From assembly GCF_963678195.1 (NCBI RefSeq), contig NZ_OY782759.1, positions 1,426,001 to 1,490,000 on the forward strand: a stretch of 64,000 bases of DNA. The letters are read 5' to 3'. Made by a program: the position numbers and the translations under genes. The notes beneath the pieces are model-generated. The model worked only from the letters and a program-made list of their open reading frames with translations. It was not told where the DNA came from and ran no database searches. Below, piece by piece: positions 53,389-62,239 of this stretch; within the stretch, counting starts at the first letter, position 1, and every line of letters starts with the position of its first letter. This DNA comes from an uncultured Hyphomonas sp. (lineage in GTDB: Bacteria > Pseudomonadota > Alphaproteobacteria > Caulobacterales > Hyphomonadaceae).

Positions 53389-55524
53389 ATGTATCGTTGC
53401 TGGAGTGTTGGAGCGTTGTTAGTGCTGGCTGCGCCGGCTGCGCCGGCTGCGATAGCGCAGGAAAATGAAGGCAAGACAGATTCTGTATCCGTTCAGGATA
53501 CCGTGGTTGTGACGTCTGCAAGAGATCGGGCGCTTGCCTCTGGCAGGCTGGCAGATACGATCGAACAGACTGAAGTCATCGACTTCAAGGATCTGGTTTC
53601 GACGCAATCTGTCGTCCTGTCGGAGGCGTTGGCCCAGACACCGGGCGCGCGGGTGAACAATGAATGTTCGATGTGCGGCGTGAAGCGGATCATGTTGAAC
53701 GGGCTGGGCGGACAGCATACGACCCTATTGGTCGATGGCATGCCAGCCCACACGCTTGTCTCCGGCTTCTACGGGCCGGACGCGCTGGGCATGGCCGGTG
53801 TCGAGCGGGTCGAAGTAGCCCGGGGCGCGGGTGCCTCGCTGACCGCGCCGGAAGCCATTGGTGGCACGGTGAACATCGTCACCCAGGATCCGACGCGCAC
53901 TGGCGCACGCCTCAACGGCGCGTTCGGCGAGAATGGTTACGGTCAGGGCGATGCAGTGGCGACGCTCGTCAATTCATCCGGCACTGCGCGTGGCTTGTTC
54001 GCATTCCAGTATGACACACGCGATCAATATGATGGCGATGGTAATGGCGTCAGCGAAAACCCTTTCGTGGAGAACTACAACTATTCCGGACGCGTATCGG
54101 TCGACCCGACATCGCGCTCAACGTTGACTCTGCGTGCGGCCTATATCGATAGCGAAATCTTCGGTGGTCCGGTCATAGGCGATGTAGTGGGGTCGATCAG
54201 TGAAGCTCTTGCCGGCTTCGATGACGTGCCATCCGATCACTTGTTCATCGGTGACGATGTACGCAATCGCTATATCGGCAAGCCGTGGGAAACGACTGAG
54301 TGGATCGCCACAACCCGGCATGAACTGGGCGGCAAGTACTTCCAGGAACTCACCGACACGCTGAATTTTGAAGCCGGTGCCAGTTGGTCAAAACATGAGC
54401 AGGACAGCTTTTATGAAGGGTTTGACTATCGTGCGGACAATGAAATGCTCTTCCTCACTGCGCGAGTGAACTGGGCGCTGAATGACAGCCACCTGATCAC
54501 GCTAGGCGTCGACCGGCGGGACGAGGACATGCGCTCCCACAGTGATGCAGCGGATGGCGATCCGGCCTATATCTCCGACAGTTTCAATTACCTCACCCAG
54601 GCCTTGTTTGCGCAGGATACCTGGACGCCGACAGATAAGCTGGAAGTCTCGGCCGCAGTGCGGATCGACGATATCGAAGCGGACTTCATCGATCCAGCCC
54701 GTCCGGGGACGGAGATTGACGAAACGCTGATCTCACCGCGTCTTGACATGCGCTACAAGCATAGCGACCGTTGGACTTCGCGATTTTCTGTCGGGCAGGG
54801 GTACCGGGCCCCGCTATCATTCTTCGAAAGCGATCATGGCATTCTCGATGCCGGGCTGGGTTTCCAGATTGATGTCGACGAATTGGAGCGATCGGTGTCT
54901 GCGACCTATGCGCTATCCTATCTGGGCGACCGGCTGAGTTGGACCGGGTCGCTTGCCTGGACGCGCGTGGATAATCTCGCCGCACTGGATGAGACGGATG
55001 CAGGCGTCCCGCTGCTGACCCAGCGCGATGAGTCTGGTGAAGTTTATGGAGCAACTTTCGATCTCGGCTATGCGCTGACGGATACGCTGAATATCAGCCT
55101 GACAGCCGAGGCGTTTCATCAGGATACGGTCATGCGGTCCATCTTCGGAGTTGCTCCCGTAGAAGAGCGACTCATCCTCGGTGCCGACTGGGATCCGGGC
55201 AATTGGGATATTACAGCCTCCTACACCCTGATCGGTCCGCGGGACCTCACCGACTACGGATATGAAGCCTGGAACGATCTGGCGCTGACGATCCCGAAAT
55301 CAACCGATGCCGATGCGTACGGCACGCTCGATGCGCGGGCCGAATACAAGGTCCGCGACGGCCTCGCCATCTATGCCGGTGGCCGTAACCTACTCGACTA
55401 TACGCAGGTCGAAGATGAGGATACGCCGCTCTTCTACGGCGCCGACGGAGGCTATGATGTTGCCTACATCTACGGCCCCTTGCGCGGACGCGAACTCTAT
55501 GCCGGCCTGAGGCTGGAATTCTGA
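53389..55524 (+). CDS. TonB-dependent receptor with Cys pair in the plug
   Basis: 711 residues from the ATG at 53389, the start that yields a signal peptide (VGALLVLAAPAAPAAIAQ); GGGAAGGGG lies upstream. Plug: DTVVVTSARDRALASGRLAD, then NNECSMCGVKRIMLNGLGG with C93 and C96, then TTLLVDGMPAHTLVSGFYG and VEVARGAGASLTAPEAIGGT. CxxC near the plug loop occurs in a receptor subfamily that often adjoins redox genes. The receptor overlaps a thioredoxin-like gene by TGATG. A Fur-box-like site upstream suggests an iron or heme-type ligand; copper is an alternative. Confidence 0.9.
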   Translation: MYRCWSVGALLVLAAPAAPAAIAQENEGKTDSVSVQDTVVVTSARDRALASGRLADTIEQTEVIDFKDLVSTQSVVLSEALAQTPGARVNNECSMCGVKRIMLNGLGGQHTTLLVDGMPAHTLVSGFYGPDALGMAGVERVEVARGAGASLTAPEAIGGTVNIVTQDPTRTGARLNGAFGENGYGQGDAVATLVNSSGTARGLFAFQYDTRDQYDGDGNGVSENPFVENYNYSGRVSVDPTSRSTLTLRAAYIDSEIFGGPVIGDVVGSISEALAGFDDVPSDHLFIGDDVRNRYIGKPWETTEWIATTRHELGGKYFQELTDTLNFEAGASWSKHEQDSFYEGFDYRADNEMLFLTARVNWALNDSHLITLGVDRRDEDMRSHSDAADGDPAYISDSFNYLTQALFAQDTWTPTDKLEVSAAVRIDDIEADFIDPARPGTEIDETLISPRLDMRYKHSDRWTSRFSVGQGYRAPLSFFESDHGILDAGLGFQIDVDELERSVSATYALSYLGDRLSWTGSLAWTRVDNLAALDETDAGVPLLTQRDESGEVYGATFDLGYALTDTLNISLTAEAFHQDTVMRSIFGVAPVEERLILGADWDPGNWDITASYTLIGPRDLTDYGYEAWNDLALTIPKSTDADAYGTLDARAEYKVRDGLAIYAGGRNLLDYTQVEDEDTPLFYGADGGYDVAYIYGPLRGRELYAGLRLEF

Positions 55525-56021
55525 TGCGGACACTTTTTGGTCTGCTGACGCTGCTGGTCACGGCTGCGCTTCCTGCGCAGGCCGAACGGGGGGAGACCAG
55601 CGGTGTCTACCATGCACCAGCGACGGCGCTTCGGGGCGCGCCGCCACTGGAAGCTTATGCGGGCGGTTCGTCTGTGGTCATCCTGTTCCAGCCGCATTGC
55701 CCCTGGTGCCTGAAGCAATTTCGCGAGGCGGAAGCCTTTGCCGAGGCAAGGCCAGACGTGCCGATTCTGGCGGCTTCTCTGAAAGGCAGCAGGGCCGACC
55801 TGATAAGTGAGTTAAATAGAGCACATACCGATTTGCCGGCTTACCGGAGTTCTCCGGCCTTGCTGCAACAGCTTGGTGAACCGGAAGGGACGCCGCGGAT
55901 TTATGTCCTCAATGCCGACGGGACGATTACCGCGGTGGCTCGTGGCCTTCAGGATATCCACGCATTGGAAGCTCTGGTTAGTTCGTCCGAACTTTCTTCT
56001 TCGGAATTGCGCGATCAGTAG
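55524..56021 (+). CDS. Periplasmic thioredoxin-fold protein
   Basis: 165 residues with signal peptide (LFGLLTLLVTAALPAQA). Redox motif VILFQPHCPWCLKQF (CPWC) and a C-terminal GTPRIYVLNADGTITAVARGL typical of the thioredoxin/TlpA fold. It begins in the stop codon region of the receptor (TGATG), so translation is coupled. It may reduce the CxxC in that receptor's plug or act on the imported ligand. A DsbC/DsbG-like role is an alternative. Confidence 0.85.
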   Translation: MRTLFGLLTLLVTAALPAQAERGETSGVYHAPATALRGAPPLEAYAGGSSVVILFQPHCPWCLKQFREAEAFAEARPDVPILAASLKGSRADLISELNRAHTDLPAYRSSPALLQQLGEPEGTPRIYVLNADGTITAVARGLQDIHALEALVSSSELSSSELRDQ

Positions 56022-56161
56022 TTCAACCGCGTCCCGAAATAGGTTTCCCCTGAATGATATCTGGACCGCGAAACTGAGTTTTGCCTATGACTGCAGCCTT
56101 AGTTTCTGCGGATCCAAAAGTCCTGATCCCTGGCCGCCAGGCGTGAGCCCCCTGGTCTTCG

Positions 56162-58360
56162 TCAGTATCTTGCCTCGAGTTCGATGCCGACGATCCTTGG
56201 AGCATCCAGAGGCGCATAGAAGAGACCATCTGAGCCAAACGCCAGATTCTCGATCGCGAGGCCGCTGCCTCTCCGCTCGTCAGTCAGGTTCTCGCCGAAG
56301 AGACGGATAGCCCAACGGTCTGTTTCATAACCTGCCTGGAGCCCAAATGTCTGGACGGCGCCCTGTACAACATCTCCGCGAGCCCGAAGCGCGGTGTTTC
56401 CGGTGAGACCAACTTCACCGCGCAAAAAGACACCATTTGGCCATTCATAGCGCAAGGCGACCCCGCCATCATATTCCGGGACGAACTGGATGGGCCGGCC
56501 TTTCACATTCGTCGTTTCATCAATTTGGAGATCGCGATATTCAGCGTCGACGTATCCGATATGCGCATCCGCCGAGAGCGCGTCGTTGACCTGCCAGTGG
56601 GTTTCGAATTCCGCGCCCTGGCTGCGGATCGAAGCATCGGAGCCGATGAAATCGGAGCTGACCGGGCGGCCGGTATCGTCCGTGGCAATCTGAACTTCCT
56701 GCCAATTGTCGGATGTGATGTAGAAGATGGCGCCAGACGCCCGTATGCGATGGTCCTGAGACTGCCACTTGAAGCCGATTTCCCGGCTCCACAGGGTCTC
56801 GCTATCATAGGCAATAACATCTTCGTCCTCGAAGCCTTCCTGAACGGCGACGAGATTGAAGCCGCCCGGAATATAGCCCTTTGCAGCCGTCGCATGGATG
56901 GAGAGACTTTCTGAAAGCTTGTAGTGTGCAGACAGTCGCGGGAGAAGCGCGTCGTAGGTCTTTGAGAGATCGGCATCGACATAGTACACGATCGAGCCGC
57001 CACCGAGATCGAGTTGCCCCTCCTTCTGAAGGGTGTTGCGTGTGGCTTTGTCGTATCTCAGCCCGCCGCTGATGCGCAGCTTCGGCGTCATATGCCAGTT
57101 GGCAGACCCGAAAAGACTGTAGTCCTCGCTTTCTTTCCGCTGGGCTGGTGCAGCAATATAGGAATCTAGATTGCCAGCCCCGATAAAGCTGGCTTTGGTG
57201 TTCTCTTCGTAATCCTCATAATAGGACGCACCGAGAATATAGTCGAAGATGTCGCTCTCTGGTGAGCTGAAGCGGACTTCGATATTCGTGAACGCTTCCT
57301 GCTCTTTTTCCTGCCCTGAAACCACTGGTGTGGCTGTGAGGTCGAAGTCCAGCCCTTTGGCGTTCTCTTCGAGTTTACGGTAAGACGCGGCGAAATCGAG
57401 CTGTCCGTAGCCAAGTTCCTGAGTGGCGCTGAGCCCAGCGACCCACTCCTTCTCTGTTGTATATTTGGGCGCATCCTCAAAAGCAGTCCACTTCTCTGCG
57501 CGACGCCCACTATTGAAGTAATCAGAATAGAACGTGTTGTAGAGTGAGAGGTTCAGAGGCACGTATTGCTGATCAAAAAGGCCGGGCGCATCCATGTCCA
57601 GCAGGTAGGCCGTGGCATTCACCGTGAGCTGATTTGTCGGCGTCCAGCGGAGGCGCCCCTGAACGAAGGTTTCGTTTATCTTGCCGGTTTCGCCAGTCGA
57701 GGTTCCGACATTCTTCACGAATGCGTCTTCCTCTGCGAGATTGAAAGCCAGTGAGCCGGCAAGTGTGTCGCGGACGAGGGGACCGGATACAAAGCCGTCA
57801 GCCTCGATGCCTGACCCGGATTCGAAGTGAGTTCCGGTTAGTCGAAATTCCGCATTGACATCTTCCGACGGCTGCTTGGTCGTAACGATGATCAGGCCGG
57901 ATTCGGTATTCGCACCATAGAGGGTGGCCTGAGGCCCACGAAGGACTTCAATCGACTGGACCTGGTTGAGAACGGAATTGCTGAGTTCCCGGAAGGGGAT
58001 TCCGTCAATGTAAACGGCTGCCCGGTTGATGATGAAGGGGTTGGACTCAACGCCGCGCACCGTGATGTAGATACTGCCGCGTTGTCCGGACTCATTGAAT
58101 TGCACATTTGGTGCAAGATCGTCGATCCTGCGGAAGTCCCTCAGGCGAGCCTCCTCGATTGCTTTCGTATCGAGAACGGTGACCGACAGGTCGGAGTCCA
58201 TAAGCGCCGTGTCGCGTTTCGACCCGGTCACGATAATTGTGTCTTCCCGGCGCTCTGCTTCGGCCTCGCCTGTCCCGGTTTCTGTCGGCTGGGGCAGGGC
58301 GGAGGCGCAGAAACAAGGGAGCATTGCAGCGATTGCGCTGCAGAAAAGGCGATTGGGCAT
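56162..58360 (-). CDS. TonB-dependent receptor
   Basis: 732 residues from the ATG at 58360; a TTG at 58399 would add 13. Signal peptide LFCSAIAAMLPCFCASA. Plug: DTIIVTGSKRDTALMDSDLS, YITVRGVESNPFIINRAAVY, IEVLRGPQATLYGANTESG. The barrel ends RIVGIELEARY. It is divergent from an AraC regulator 144 bases away, a layout typical of siderophore receptors controlled by their own ligand. Ligand unknown. There is no linked hydrolase. Confidence 0.92.
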   Translation of the reverse strand: MPNRLFCSAIAAMLPCFCASALPQPTETGTGEAEAERREDTIIVTGSKRDTALMDSDLSVTVLDTKAIEEARLRDFRRIDDLAPNVQFNESGQRGSIYITVRGVESNPFIINRAAVYIDGIPFRELSNSVLNQVQSIEVLRGPQATLYGANTESGLIIVTTKQPSEDVNAEFRLTGTHFESGSGIEADGFVSGPLVRDTLAGSLAFNLAEEDAFVKNVGTSTGETGKINETFVQGRLRWTPTNQLTVNATAYLLDMDAPGLFDQQYVPLNLSLYNTFYSDYFNSGRRAEKWTAFEDAPKYTTEKEWVAGLSATQELGYGQLDFAASYRKLEENAKGLDFDLTATPVVSGQEKEQEAFTNIEVRFSSPESDIFDYILGASYYEDYEENTKASFIGAGNLDSYIAAPAQRKESEDYSLFGSANWHMTPKLRISGGLRYDKATRNTLQKEGQLDLGGGSIVYYVDADLSKTYDALLPRLSAHYKLSESLSIHATAAKGYIPGGFNLVAVQEGFEDEDVIAYDSETLWSREIGFKWQSQDHRIRASGAIFYITSDNWQEVQIATDDTGRPVSSDFIGSDASIRSQGAEFETHWQVNDALSADAHIGYVDAEYRDLQIDETTNVKGRPIQFVPEYDGGVALRYEWPNGVFLRGEVGLTGNTALRARGDVVQGAVQTFGLQAGYETDRWAIRLFGENLTDERRGSGLAIENLAFGSDGLFYAPLDAPRIVGIELEARY

Positions 58361-58412
58361 GATCGGCGGTCTCGGGAGGTGGTGTGGGAAACGGTTCAAA
58401 CTCTCAATAGTG

Positions 58413-58431
58413 CGAGTTATATTGTAACTCG
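58413..58431. promoter_or_regulatory. Inverted repeat between TBDR and AraC gene
   Basis: CGAGTTA-TATTG-TAACTCG, a perfect 7-bp inverted repeat in the 143-base gap between divergent genes. Short CTCAA/TTGAG arms flank it at uneven distances. It is a candidate binding site for the AraC-family protein or a promoter element. Confidence 0.4.
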
Positions 58432-58503
58432 TCTTGAGTGCGCCACTCCGTTCCTGTCGTTGGGAATTTTTCGGGCAACTCTTCGGAAAATACAGAGGGA
58501 AAA

Positions 58504-59331
58504 ATGCGCGAAGACCTGGAAGAATACGCCCTCACGCCCATTCAGTATGTTTCAAATGAGTCCGGATCTGTTGTTCTGATCCGGTCGCAATTTCTTGCCT
58601 TTGAAGGCGAAATCGCCGCGTCGCACTACACCAAATTCGCGCTCAACATCGGACGGACAAGTCATCTGTTCCGCCGGTCAGGTGCCGGAGAAGTCAATGC
58701 CGCCTGGCGGCGAAACAGTATAGCTGTGCAGCTGGCCAATGATGCTGCTATTGGCAGATCGGACAGGTCCACCATGATCGGACTTGCGATTGATCTGTCT
58801 GCGCTCGGGCTTGCGGCTAAAGCTGGAGCAATTGAAACCCGGGCAGGGCATATCGTTTCGGATACTGTTGCCGCGCATCAGATACGTTCGATGTTCATGG
58901 GGGCCGAACATCATGCGTGCTCGAATGCATTCTTTGAACAATACGCCCTTTCAATCATGCGGCAACTCACAGCCAACCGCAGCAGTTCTGCTGCGAAAGC
59001 CATCAGTCCGTTGGGAATTCGTCAGCTGGCTCGCGTTCAGGCTTTCATAGATGCAGATCTCACCGCGAATCTATCGGTGCGTGACATGGCCCGTGAAGCC
59101 GGCATGTCCGAGACCTGGTTTGCAAAGCGCTTTGCAGCCTCAACCGGCCTTGCGCCATTTGCCTACCTTACGGCACGGCGAATGGAGCGAGCCAAAGACC
59201 TGCTCAAGGCAGGAAACACTGTCACGGAGACGGCGCTTGAAGTCGGCTATGAAAATGCGAGCAAGTTTGCGGCAGCCTTCAAACGCTATAGCGGCCAGCC
59301 GCCAAGTGCCTGGAAACATTCATCATGCTGA
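58504..59331 (+). CDS. AraC-family transcriptional regulator
   Basis: 275 residues from the ATG at 58504, with GAGGG upstream; a longer in-frame start at 58438 is less likely. The N-terminal ~170 residues are an effector domain of AraC_binding_2 type. The C-terminal domain has both HTHs: LTANLSVRDMAREAGMSETW, FAKRFAASTGLAPFAYLTAR and the signature TALEVGYENASKFAAAFKRY. It likely controls the divergent receptor, binding a ligand the receptor imports. Family relatives include AraC regulators of siderophore receptors. Confidence 0.9.
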   Translation: MREDLEEYALTPIQYVSNESGSVVLIRSQFLAFEGEIAASHYTKFALNIGRTSHLFRRSGAGEVNAAWRRNSIAVQLANDAAIGRSDRSTMIGLAIDLSALGLAAKAGAIETRAGHIVSDTVAAHQIRSMFMGAEHHACSNAFFEQYALSIMRQLTANRSSSAAKAISPLGIRQLARVQAFIDADLTANLSVRDMAREAGMSETWFAKRFAASTGLAPFAYLTARRMERAKDLLKAGNTVTETALEVGYENASKFAAAFKRYSGQPPSAWKHSSC

Positions 59332-59406
59332 CATCTGCATCCGCGATCAGGTCGTGGAATGGAAACGAACAATGTGTGCCCTCATTTGCTATCGCAATAC
59401 CATCAT

Positions 59407-60213
59407 GGCATTGTCAGCGGAATCCGGGTTGAGGAGGTGATTTCTGGGGCGTAGCGTCAGGAAATGACAAAATCACCGTTCCGCTACTTAAAGACGTCGC
59501 CCGAGTTCATCCAGCTTGCGGTGATGATGTATGTGCGTTTTCCGCTTTCACTTCGGAACGTCGAAGACCTGCTCCATGAGCGCGGCATCGATATCTGCCA
59601 TGAAACGGTCCGCCATTGGGTAGACCGCTTTGGTGCTCACTTCGCGCACAAGATCCGCAAACGTCGATCTGAACGAATGCGGCAATCGCCACAATGGCAG
59701 TGGCACCTGGATGAGGTCTTCGTGAAGATCCGTGGGAACACGCACTACCTATGGCGTGCGGTCGATCATGAAGGCGAAGTCCTGGAGTCCTTTGTGACAA
59801 AGACTCGCGACAAGGCTTCTGCATTGAAATTTATGCGAAAAGCCATGAAGCGGTATGGTAATCCGCAGGTCGTAGTCACGGACAAGCTTCGCTCGTATGG
59901 GGCCGCTATGGACGAGATCGGCAATGCTCATCGCCGGGAAATCGGCAGGCACTTAAATAATCGTGCCGAGAATTCACACTTACCATTCCGTAGACGAGAG
60001 CGAGCCATGTCACGCTTTAGGCGCATGCGAAGTTTGCAGAAATTCGCCTCTATCCATTCGTCTGTATACAACCACTTCAACCATCAAAGGAATATCGAGA
60101 GCAGGGCCAGGTTCAAATCGCTACGCGCTTCTCCAATGGCGCGAGCTGATCGCTGCCTAAGACCTGCTCGTCCGCGAATTACGGAGACTGGTTCGAGTTT
60201 GTCTGACAGCACC
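59407..60213 (+). mobile_element. IS6-family insertion sequence, copy 6
   Basis: 807 bp from GGCATTGTCAG to TCTGACAGCACC, 8 bp shorter than its sisters owing to a deletion near 60125. Flanks ACCATCAT and GCCAGTTT do not match. It abuts the integrase gene on its right. Confidence 0.9.
59464..60160 (+). pseudogene. IS6 transposase with C-terminal frameshift
   Basis: The DDE core is present (WHLDEVFVKIRGNTHYLWRA, VVVTDKLRSYGAAM, NNRAENSHLPFRRRER), but about 8 bp present in copy 3 are missing near 60125. The reading frame then changes after FKSLRAS and stays open to 60516, through the IS end and into the integrase. The normal C-terminus (EWRELIAA) lies in another frame. The middle (DKLRSYGAAMDEIG) also differs from all other copies, suggesting a second mosaic. 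Transposase activity is doubtful. Confidence 0.85.
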
Positions 60214-60325
60214 GCCAGTTTCTTGAAAACCCAAGGAAAAACAGGCGTTTGTCAATGCTGGCACCGTTGGGCACCCAACAGTGTCACAATGCACTGTCAC
60301 AATTGCTATGTTTGGGCTGCCTGTC

Positions 60326-62023
60326 ATGAGCGGGCGGCGGGTCCCACACTTAGTGCAACGCGGCGGTGTGTATCAGGTTCGCCTGCCGGTGCCCAAAGTC
60401 CTGCATGGCGTATTTCAGCGACGCGAAATCCAGCGTTCGCTCAATACGCGAGACTTTCAAGTGGCCCGTCGACTCGCGCTTCGTGCCGGTTCCCGGTTCG
60501 CAGACCTGTGTGCTAGCGTACTGGCTATGAGTGACGTGCGCGACTTCGATGTTTCCGACCTAGTCGATAGGTTCTTTCAGTCCCTATTGGCGGATTACTC
60601 CCCGCCAGATCCGGTACACCCAAAGCTTATGGATCAGGACCTCAACGACCAAGAGTTCGTTGCTGAGGACTTGCAGGCTGAACTCTCCACCATGCTGGCC
60701 GAGCGTTCTTACTCCGAAGCGATCATGCGGGACGCGTCGGCATTGCTAGCGGAACGTGGCATGTCCGAAGGAGACCTGAATAAATTGGAGTGGGGACAGC
60801 TGCTAGAAGGCGTTGCCCGCGCGCGGCGGGAATACATCAACTATGCGATGTTCCGTCAGCGCTCGCTCCTTGACCCTTACGAGCCAGAGGACTCCTTGTT
60901 CGCAGGTAGCCGCGTGCACCTAGGTGCACGCCCAATCTCCACTTTGGTGTCCGCGTCTAAACCACAAACATTGCAGCAAGGCTCAGGTGGCACGGTTCGC
61001 GACCGGATCGAGCAGTACCTCAGTAGCGCAGACGGCAAACCAAATACCATTGCTGAGAAGCGCGGAGTCTTGAACTGGTTCGCAGAGTTTGTCGGCGGCG
61101 AAATGGATGTGCGAGCGATCACGGCTGACCATCTTGTAGAATTCAAGAAGATCGTGACCGAGTTGAAGACGAATGTCGCTACCGACACGCCTCTGAAGCT
61201 CGCGCGTACGTCTATAGAGTCGGAGCGGGTTCATCCGACTACGGCCAAGAAGAAGTTCGATACGACGAAAACCTTCCTGCGGTGGCTATCGTCTGTGGGG
61301 GCCATCCACACGGTTCCTGGGGCTCAATTGCAGATCAAGGTTCCAAAGACACCAAAAAGTCAGAAGCGGCGGCCGTTCACACCAGTCGAACTGGACCAGC
61401 TGTTCTCGTCACCCATGTACACAGGCTGCAAGAGCGCCGCGAAAAGACACGAACCTGGCAATCTGATCCTGAAAGATGACTACTACTGGATGCCGTTGGT
61501 CTTGCTGTACACTGGTATGCGCTTGGCCGAACCGTTGCAGATAGCTGCACAGGACGTGGTGGTGGACACGGACCACCCGTACTTCGACGTCGACTTGGCC
61601 AAGATCGAACTCAAGCAGGATGTCTCAGACAGGTACGTGCCGATCCATCCAGACCTGATCAGCTTTGGATTTGGAGACTTTGTCCGAAAGAGACAGAAGG
61701 AGGCGCCTACCAAGCGGCTATTCCGCGGGATCAATTCCAAGGGGCCTGTGGGCAATTACTATTCCAAGGTAATAGGCCGGTACCTGAACCGCGTAGGCCT
61801 GACAGATAAGCGGCTTGTCGCTCATAGTTTGCGGCATAGCTTCAAGGACGCTCTGCGCAATGCGGCCGTGCCGGAAGGAGAGCAGCATTTTATCATGGGA
61901 CATAGCAACAGCGAAGCGGCCCATAACTACGGCGCAGGCAGCAAGATTGACGTGCTGTGGAGGTGGGTCGCGAAGCTTGATCTGGGTTTATCAGAAGATG
62001 TGAAAGCGCGCCTTATAAACTGA
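60326..62023 (+). CDS. Tyrosine-type site-specific integrase
   Basis: 565 residues from the ATG at 60326; starts at 60281 and 60308 are possible, the first inside the frameshifted IS6 read-through. An N-terminal arm-type region (VPHLVQRGGVYQVRLPVPK, LNTRDFQVARRLALRAGS) resembles the DUF6538/phage-integrase N-terminal module. The catalytic domain has TGMRLAEPLQIA (R), VAHSLRHSFKDAL (H-x-x-R), FIMGHSNSEAAHNYG (H and the Tyr). Such integrases insert genomic islands or phages. No tRNA or att site is visible downstream to 62239. Confidence 0.9.
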   Translation: MSGRRVPHLVQRGGVYQVRLPVPKVLHGVFQRREIQRSLNTRDFQVARRLALRAGSRFADLCASVLAMSDVRDFDVSDLVDRFFQSLLADYSPPDPVHPKLMDQDLNDQEFVAEDLQAELSTMLAERSYSEAIMRDASALLAERGMSEGDLNKLEWGQLLEGVARARREYINYAMFRQRSLLDPYEPEDSLFAGSRVHLGARPISTLVSASKPQTLQQGSGGTVRDRIEQYLSSADGKPNTIAEKRGVLNWFAEFVGGEMDVRAITADHLVEFKKIVTELKTNVATDTPLKLARTSIESERVHPTTAKKKFDTTKTFLRWLSSVGAIHTVPGAQLQIKVPKTPKSQKRRPFTPVELDQLFSSPMYTGCKSAAKRHEPGNLILKDDYYWMPLVLLYTGMRLAEPLQIAAQDVVVDTDHPYFDVDLAKIELKQDVSDRYVPIHPDLISFGFGDFVRKRQKEAPTKRLFRGINSKGPVGNYYSKVIGRYLNRVGLTDKRLVAHSLRHSFKDALRNAAVPEGEQHFIMGHSNSEAAHNYGAGSKIDVLWRWVAKLDLGLSEDVKARLIN

Positions 62024-62127
62024 AGGTCCGCAAAATATTGGGCAGTCGTTCAACTCCGTCGTTGCCTAATTTTCAGTGTCCGGCGTGTATTCATTCTCAG
62101 GCACTGTCTGATTAGTGCGTACTAAAC

Positions 62128-62228
62128 GTTTTCGGGTGAAGCCCTGAAATAGCGGAAGAGGCAATTCGTTATATCCTGAGGCCAGACGTTAGGATGGGGC
62201 ACCTCAAGGCAGTTTCGTTTGACATTCA
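62128..62228 (-). mobile_element. IS6 left-end scrap, inverted
   Basis: Read on the minus strand it begins with TGTCAAACG and CTTGAGGTG, then reaches CLFRYFRASPENV in the transposase frame. It therefore carries an IS6 left end and the first ~18 codons. It is the only IS6 relic here in the opposite orientation. It separates the integrase from the nuclease gene. Confidence 0.7.
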
Positions 62229-62239
62229 CATGGTGTTCT

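Noticed and set aside
62024-62239. tRNA or attachment site beside the integrase
   Set aside because: No cloverleaf or repeated core is seen; the stretch contains an IS6 scrap instead.
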